A stretch of DNA of 10,729 nt, from NCBI GenBank assembly GCA_900758075.1, contig CAAEQF010000054.1, positions 1 through 10,729 of the forward strand, given 5' to 3'. The translations under genes and the position numbers were made by a program. The notes under the pieces are model-generated. The model was not told the origin of the DNA and ran no database searches. It saw only the letters and a program-made list of their open reading frames with translations. Source of the stretch: Coriobacteriia bacterium. GTDB lineage: Bacteria > Actinomycetota > Coriobacteriia > Coriobacteriales > QAMH01. Below, in pieces: positions 7,387-10,729 of this stretch (position 1 is its first letter; every line of letters starts with the position of its first letter).

Positions 7387-8469
7387 CTACAACGCCTCGA
7401 TGCTCTCCATGACCCGTTCCATGAACTCATCTGACAGGTAGAGCGGCACCTTCTCGAGCGCCTTGGGCGTGGAGTAGGCCTGTTTGCCCTCGCCCTGGTA
7501 GACGAGCGCGCGCACGCACCAGCTCGCGCTGTGCAGCGCCGTCGTGACGAAGAAGGCACGGAAGCGCTCCTCGAAGCCACCGGGCTCGAACCTGCCGTCG
7601 ACGGCGCGCCAGTAGTCGTCGAGGAAGCCTGCAATCTTGGAGCCCGGGAAGAAGTAGTCGCTGTCCCAGACGGTCGTCGTGGGCGAGACGAAGTAGGCGA
7701 CATCCTGCGCGACCTCGCCGATAATCGGGCGCTCCCAATCGACGAAGTGCCCCGGGGTGTCCGTGAACCTACCCGATTGCGAGCGTGCAAGAGCGTCCGC
7801 TGCCTGCCGCGCGCTCTGTGCGGGGATGAGGAAGTGCGAGGCGAGGCATTCCGAGTTGACGATGTGCCTGCGGTCGACCGTAGGACACGGCGTATCGAGC
7901 AGCCTTTGCGAGACCTTGATGAGACGCTCCATCCACCGGGTGACGCGCGCGTCCTCGTAAGCGGATCCGTAGTAGAACTCGAAGCGCGCCAAGCTTTCGT
8001 CGAACCAGGTGTGCAACGGGTCTTCCGGCATGAACAGCGGCGTGTCCTTGGCAACGGGCACCGCATGGAAGTCGGCCATGAGCTGCGCCGCGCACTGCAG
8101 GTCGCCGGGGCGCAGATGGTCGAAGTCGAGCTCGTCGCCCGCGCAGAAGCTCTCCACGAGCACGCCGTTTTCGGGCGCGCCTTCAGAGCTGTCGACGAAC
8201 AGCGGCACCGGGGTGCAACCGCTTTGCTCGAGAGCCGTGAGGGCAGCATGCTCGTAGGCCACCTGGTCGTCGTGGAACGGCTGCTTGACGAGGTTCACGC
8301 GCAGCACGTAGCGCTTCCCGGTCGCCGGGTCCGAAAACCAGTAGTTCTCGTTGTGCTCCCCGCGCCCGAGGGCATGCGGCTCGATGAGCGTCCCCCGCGA
8401 GATGCCAAGTGTCTGGAAAAGCCTGTCGTTCCCCGCGAGGTACGCTGCCGCCCGCTCGAGTCTGTCCAC
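7387..8469 (-). CDS. APH/choline-kinase-fold phosphotransferase with an altered catalytic loop
   Basis: A 360-residue protein of the aminoglycoside phosphotransferase/choline kinase fold (APH superfamily). Visible elements: glycine-containing loop LGRGEHNENYWF at 34-45, strand YVLRV around 54-58, a helix with E73, hinge VLVESFCAGDEL at 103-114, and metal-binding FVDWE at 242-246 (D244, corresponding to the DFG aspartate), followed by a helical C-terminal half. The usual catalytic HxDxxxxN loop instead reads N205-S-E207 with H212 at the last position, so the base aspartate is replaced by glutamate. The substrate is unknown; a small alcohol or sugar is as likely as an antibiotic, and a resistance role should not be assumed. 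The GTG start at 8469 has AGGTGA at 8478-8473 just upstream. A good promoter precedes it (8567-8540). Its stop lies 32 nt from the stop of the convergent phosphatase gene; no T-tracted terminator is seen between them. Confidence 0.85.
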   Translation of the reverse strand: MDRLERAAAYLAGNDRLFQTLGISRGTLIEPHALGRGEHNENYWFSDPATGKRYVLRVNLVKQPFHDDQVAYEHAALTALEQSGCTPVPLFVDSSEGAPENGVLVESFCAGDELDFDHLRPGDLQCAAQLMADFHAVPVAKDTPLFMPEDPLHTWFDESLARFEFYYGSAYEDARVTRWMERLIKVSQRLLDTPCPTVDRRHIVNSECLASHFLIPAQSARQAADALARSQSGRFTDTPGHFVDWERPIIGEVAQDVAYFVSPTTTVWDSDYFFPGSKIAGFLDDYWRAVDGRFEPGGFEERFRAFFVTTALHSASWCVRALVYQGEGKQAYSTPKALEKVPLYLSDEFMERVMESIEAL

Positions 8470-8496
8470 GTTTCACCTGCCGTTTCCATTTGAAAG

Positions 8497-8519
8497 GGGC
8501 CGCCAGCACCGGCAAGCCC
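8497..8519 (-). other. Small hairpin in the phosphotransferase 5' leader
   Basis: In the predicted leader, outer arms GGGC and GCCC enclose inner arms GCC and GGC around a 6-nt loop. The hairpin sits about 27 nt before the GTG start. It is short and GC-rich and may be chance. Confidence 0.2.
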
Positions 8520-8539
8520 ACATGTAGTTGGTGTCACAG

Positions 8540-8567
8540 ATTATGGCACGGCGCTTCTGCCAGTCAA
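8540..8567 (-). promoter_or_regulatory. Sigma-70-type promoter of the phosphotransferase gene
   Basis: On the minus strand, TTGACT (8567 to 8562) and CATAAT (8545 to 8540) each match consensus at five of six positions with a 16-nt spacer. A start near 8533 would leave a leader of about 64 nt. This is the best promoter in the window. Confidence 0.65.
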
Positions 8568-8579
8568 AAGGGCGCCCTT
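8568..8579. promoter_or_regulatory. 12-bp perfect palindrome abutting a -35 box
   Basis: AAGGGCGCCCTT is a perfect palindrome touching the upstream edge of the TTGACT box. It shares the AAGG and GCGC core pattern with the palindrome at 6441-6452. Its position suits an operator or activator site; no regulator is identified. Confidence 0.3.
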
Positions 8580-8616
8580 CTGCGAGGTTCGCGGGCCGAG
8601 ACGCCGACGTATCCGC

Positions 8617-8622
8617 TACTAT
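8617..8622 (+). promoter_or_regulatory. -10-like element for the EamA transporter gene
   Basis: TACTAT lies 45 nt before the TTG start and is identical to the -10 proposed at 6474-6479. No recognisable -35 box is present at normal spacing, so the call is tentative. Confidence 0.35.
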
Positions 8623-8667
8623 GTCAAGGCCGTTTTCGCATCCACATGCACCTGACCTGGAGGGACC

Positions 8668-9615
8668 TTGAAGGCCAAAGGACCGATTCTTCTGCTGATC
8701 ACCGCCATCTTGTGGGGGTTCGCGTTCGTCGCGCAGACCACCGCCTCAAGCGACATCGGGCCGTTCACCTTCAACGCCTCGCGAAACATCATCGGCGCCG
8801 TGTTCCTGACGGGCGTCATCGCCATGCGCAAACGCCTCGGGCACGACGAGGCACCACAGCTGGGCAGCGACGGCAACGCGTCAGGCTACACGAGAAAGGC
8901 GCTCGTCATCGCCGGCGTCACGTGCGGCGTCGTGCTGTTTGCCGCATCGTACCTGCAGCAGGCGGGCATCACCGCCTACCCGGCCGGTGCAGCGGCGTCC
9001 GGCCGCTCGGGCTTCGTGACAGCCACGTACATGATCATGGTCGCGCTCATGGGGGTTGTCGTTGGCAAGAAGACGCAGCCCATCGTGTTCGTCGCCGTGG
9101 CGGTGTCGATGCTCGGCATGTACCTGCTGTGCGTGCCCAACGGGCTCGGCAGCATCTACATGGGAGATTGGCTCGTGCTGGCAAGCGCGCTCGGCTACGC
9201 GCTCCACATCATCGTGATCGACCGCTTCACCCGCATCGACGGCGTGCGCCTGTCACGCGTGCAGCTCATGACCTCAGCCGCCATCGCGTTCGTGTGCGCG
9301 CTCGCATTCGAGCACCCCGATCCCGCGGCCATCGCGGCAGCGCTCGTGCCAATCCTGTACGCGGGCATTTGCTCGGACGGCATCGCGTACACGTTCCAGA
9401 TCATCGCGCAGAAGACGACCGACCCCACCGTCGCGTCCATCCTGATGAGCCTCGAGTCGGTGTTCGCCGCGATCGGCGGCTGGCTCATCTTGTCGGAGAG
9501 CCTGAGCGCGGTCGAGCTGCTCGGCTGCGCCCTCGTGTTCGCGGCGGTCATGCTCGCCCAGGTGCCCCAGTTCGTCGAGAACTCGCTGCGCAAACGCGCG
9601 GGACGCTCCAGCTAG
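8668..9615 (+). CDS. EamA/DMT-superfamily membrane transporter
   Basis: A 315-residue inner-membrane protein of the drug/metabolite transporter superfamily. Two EamA repeats are visible, with about ten hydrophobic segments near residues 6-22, 34-52, 78-96, 104-112 to 115-133, 138-156, 166-184, 198-214, 222-240, 255-275 and 283-299. The family signature is clear in the second repeat: a polar QKTTDPTVAS stretch at 248-257, then SLESVFAAIGGWLILSE, then a final helix. An ILWGFAF segment at 14-20 is typical of the first helix. These proteins usually export amino acids, nucleosides or other metabolites; the substrate cannot be inferred. The TTG start at 8668 is preceded by GGAGGG (8659-8664) and gives a normal short N-terminus; no in-frame ATG is available upstream. 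It is divergent from the phosphotransferase and 96 nt ahead of mtnN on the same strand. Confidence 0.9.
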   Translation: MKAKGPILLLITAILWGFAFVAQTTASSDIGPFTFNASRNIIGAVFLTGVIAMRKRLGHDEAPQLGSDGNASGYTRKALVIAGVTCGVVLFAASYLQQAGITAYPAGAAASGRSGFVTATYMIMVALMGVVVGKKTQPIVFVAVAVSMLGMYLLCVPNGLGSIYMGDWLVLASALGYALHIIVIDRFTRIDGVRLSRVQLMTSAAIAFVCALAFEHPDPAAIAAALVPILYAGICSDGIAYTFQIIAQKTTDPTVASILMSLESVFAAIGGWLILSESLSAVELLGCALVFAAVMLAQVPQFVENSLRKRAGRSS

Positions 9616-9663
9616 GAGCACGCGCGGGGCTTTGCGCACGCAAGGGCAGCAGCGCGGATGCGC

Positions 9664-9669
9664 TAGTAT
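9664..9669 (+). promoter_or_regulatory. -10-like element upstream of mtnN
   Basis: TAGTAT lies 42 nt before the mtnN ATG, in the 96-nt gap after the transporter gene. It resembles the TACTAT elements at 6474 and 8617. No good -35 box is seen, so mtnN could equally be read through from the transporter gene. Confidence 0.3.
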
Positions 9670-9711
9670 AGGCGTAGAAAACAGACTGCGGACGAGAATC
9701 GGGACCACAAC

Positions 9712-10422
9712 ATGAAGATCGGCATCATCGGCGCTATGGAAGTCGAGATCGAGCAGCTCAAGCACGCCATCGGGACTGGAAGCGCCACCGAATGCGCGGG
9801 GATGGAATTCTTCGAGGGTACGCTCGGCCAGACGCCCGTCGTCGTCGTGCGAAGCGGCGTCGGCAAGGTCAACGCGGCGTGCTGCGTGCAGCTCCTCGCT
9901 GACCGCTTCGAGGTGACGCACGTCATCAACACCGGCGTGGGAGGCGCGCTGGCCGAGGGGCTGACCGTCGGCGACATCGTCGTCTCGACCGATGCCGTTC
10001 ACCACGACGTTGACGTGGAGAATCTCGGGTATGCCGCAGGCCAGGTGCCGGGCATGCAGCCCGCGTTCGAGGCTGACGAAAAGCTGCGCGACGCCGCGCT
10101 GGCAGCGGCGCATGCGGTAGCGTCCGAGGTCGCGGCACTTGCCGGACGCGTTGCGAGCGGAGACCAGTTCGTGTACCGCCCGCAGACAAAGCAGCGCATC
10201 CGCGAGGTGTTCGGCGCGGCGTGCTGCGAGATGGAAGGCGCGGCGATTGCGCAGGCGTGCTCCCTCAACGGCCTGCCCTTCGTCATCGTGCGGGCGATCA
10301 GCGACAACGCCGACGGTTCCGAGCCCGAGGCCTACCCCGTCTTCGAGCAGAAGGCGGCGCGGCACTGCGCGGCAATCGTCGAGCACATGGTCGGCGCAGG
10401 TTTGCGCAGCGACCAAAGATGA
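9712..10422 (+). CDS. mtnN: 5'-methylthioadenosine/S-adenosylhomocysteine nucleosidase
   Basis: Cleaves the N-glycosidic bond of methylthioadenosine and S-adenosylhomocysteine, releasing adenine, in the methionine salvage and activated-methyl cycle; cytoplasmic. At 236 residues it matches the family length and aligns from the first residue with E. coli MtnN (Pfs). The expected catalytic and binding residues are present: E12, F153, the EMEG segment with M174 and E175, and D198 within RAISD. The SGVGKVNAA segment at 48-56 and NTGVGGAL at 73-80 form the ribose and phosphate-side loop of this nucleoside phosphorylase fold. The ATG at 9712 is the natural start, with a weak GGGA 7 nt upstream. No luxS or SAM synthase is in the window, so a link to autoinducer-2 synthesis is not shown. 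Its stop codon overlaps an ATG (ATGA at 10419-10422) that opens only a nine-codon frame. Confidence 0.95.
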   Translation: MKIGIIGAMEVEIEQLKHAIGTGSATECAGMEFFEGTLGQTPVVVVRSGVGKVNAACCVQLLADRFEVTHVINTGVGGALAEGLTVGDIVVSTDAVHHDVDVENLGYAAGQVPGMQPAFEADEKLRDAALAAAHAVASEVAALAGRVASGDQFVYRPQTKQRIREVFGAACCEMEGAAIAQACSLNGLPFVIVRAISDNADGSEPEAYPVFEQKAARHCAAIVEHMVGAGLRSDQR

Positions 10423-10448
10423 GGCCCGGGGCGCTGCACCGCGAGTAA

Positions 10449-10571
10449 ATACGCGCCGAGACATTCGCCCGAGCGGCGGAGCGCGCCGCCGAGCGCACGT
10501 TCGTCCACAACCCGCTGCTCGTGATATCGGCCATTGCCGCCTTCGAGATGCTGGTCATGGGCGTGCGCTGA
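10449..10571 (+). pseudogene. Coding-like 40-codon remnant without a start codon
   Basis: After the TAA at 10446-10448, this frame stays open to the TGA at 10569-10571. It encodes an Ala/Arg/Glu-rich stretch and then a hydrophobic, plausible protein segment (NPLLVISAIAAFEMLVMGVR). Third codon positions are almost all G or C, as in the real genes here. There is no ATG, GTG or TTG with a ribosome binding site near the beginning, and the only upstream in-frame ATG (10419) is cut off by the TAA after nine codons. I read it as the broken end of a small membrane protein gene that may once have been coupled to mtnN by the ATGA overlap. I do not recognise the family, and chance openness in GC-rich DNA is possible. 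Confidence 0.3.
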
Positions 10572-10593
10572 ACGCTGGGCGTATACAGCGCAC
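10563..10593 (+). other. Stem-loop with 8-bp perfect arms
   Basis: GTGCGCTG (10563-10570) and CAGCGCAC (10586-10593) are exact inverted repeats around a 15-nt loop, overlapping the stop of the remnant reading frame. No T-run follows, so it is not a typical intrinsic terminator, although it may protect or end the mtnN transcript. Confidence 0.4.
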
Positions 10594-10608
10594 CACGGGC
10601 CCCGGGGA

Positions 10609-10641
10609 CGCGGGATATGTGGCAGTGCCACGCTTCTCGCG
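10609..10641 (+). repeat. Hairpin repeat, unit 1 of 2
   Basis: A 33-nt imperfect palindrome centred on GTGGCAGTGCCAC (10619-10631). As RNA it forms a 7-bp outer stem, a small mismatched or wobble zone, and a 5-bp GTGGC/GCCAC stem closed by an AGU triloop. It matches unit 2 at 28 of 33 positions. Confidence 0.7.
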
Positions 10642-10648
10642 TTTAACA

Positions 10649-10681
10649 CGTGGGATGTGTGGCAGTGCCACGCGTTTCACG
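10649..10681 (+). repeat. Hairpin repeat, unit 2 of 2
   Basis: This second copy begins exactly 40 nt after unit 1, with the identical core at 10659-10671. On the plus strand as RNA it can pair continuously over 15 bp, including four G-U wobbles, with an AGU loop. Compared with unit 1, the third base pair changes from C-G to U-A on both sides, a compensatory change. Confidence 0.7.
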
Positions 10682-10686
10682 CATAA

Positions 10687-10720
10687 GGGCCCTCGGACAA
10701 AAAGTCGGACCCGAGGGTTC
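10687..10720 (+). other. Stem-loop just upstream of a ribosome binding site
   Basis: CCCTCGG (10690-10696) pairs with CCGAGGG (10711-10717), and three further outer pairs (one G-C, two G-U) extend the stem. The loop carries AAAAA flanked by AC and GT. No U-tract follows on the plus strand. The hairpin ends at the start of a strong Shine-Dalgarno sequence, so it may shape translation of the next gene. Confidence 0.45.
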
Positions 10721-10729
10721 GGGAAGGAG
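10721..10729 (+). promoter_or_regulatory. Strong Shine-Dalgarno sequence at the window edge
   Basis: GGGAAGGAG at the extreme end contains AAGGAG, the same core used before the phosphatase gene at 6564. It suggests that a plus-strand gene begins just beyond the window and that the preceding hairpins form its 5' leader. Confidence 0.5.

Noticed and set aside
9616..9660. GC-rich inverted segments after the transporter gene as an intrinsic terminator.
   Set aside because: Arms are only about 4 bp with poor extension and no T-tract.
10298..10649. Minus-strand open frames of 86 and 105 codons over the end of mtnN and the structured region.
   Set aside because: They are antisense to mtnN, have low-complexity Arg/Pro/Ala composition, and show no ribosome binding site or motif.
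10609..10681. The two repeats as a minimal CRISPR array.
   Set aside because: Only two units, the repeat fills nearly all of the 40-nt period so no spacer-sized sequence remains, and no cas gene is nearby.

Overview
The window is GC-rich with strongly GC-biased third codon positions. It uses ATG, GTG and TTG starts. It carries a class III (Firmicutes-type) fructose-1,6-bisphosphatase, an HCxxGKDR tyrosine phosphatase and an unusually complex cyclic-di-GMP protein. This mix suggests an anaerobic actinomycete of the Coriobacteriia/Eggerthellales type. That assignment is an inference from gene content and composition; no rRNA or other phylogenetic marker is present.

Layout. On the minus strand, from 6380 down to 34, a compact class III fructose-1,6-bisphosphatase gene (fbp) is followed after 29 nt by a 1575-residue cytoplasmic PAS/GGDEF/EAL/GAF protein; the two probably share a transcript. 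A 194-nt divergent promoter region (6381-6574) separates fbp from a plus-strand tyrosine or phosphoinositide phosphatase (6575-7354). That gene converges, with 32 nt between stops, on a minus-strand APH/choline-kinase-fold phosphotransferase (7387-8469). The phosphotransferase has a well-formed promoter with a perfect 12-bp palindrome abutting its -35 box. Divergent from it is an EamA/DMT-family ten-helix transporter (8668-9615), followed on the same strand by an MTA/SAH nucleosidase, mtnN (9712-10422).

The last 307 nt contain no complete gene. They hold a short coding-like remnant with no start codon, four successive stem-loops and, at the very edge, a strong Shine-Dalgarno sequence for a gene outside the window. 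Two of the stem-loops are tandem copies of one 33-nt hairpin with a 40-nt period and a compensatory base-pair change. This structured region is the least explained and most interesting non-coding part of the window.

How the genes work together. The left half joins a gluconeogenic control enzyme to a protein that probably degrades, and may also make, cyclic di-GMP, with many sensory domains. The rest is a set of individually promoted housekeeping or accessory genes: phosphatase, small-molecule kinase, metabolite exporter and SAH/MTA recycling. I see no mobile element, CRISPR array, tRNA or rRNA.
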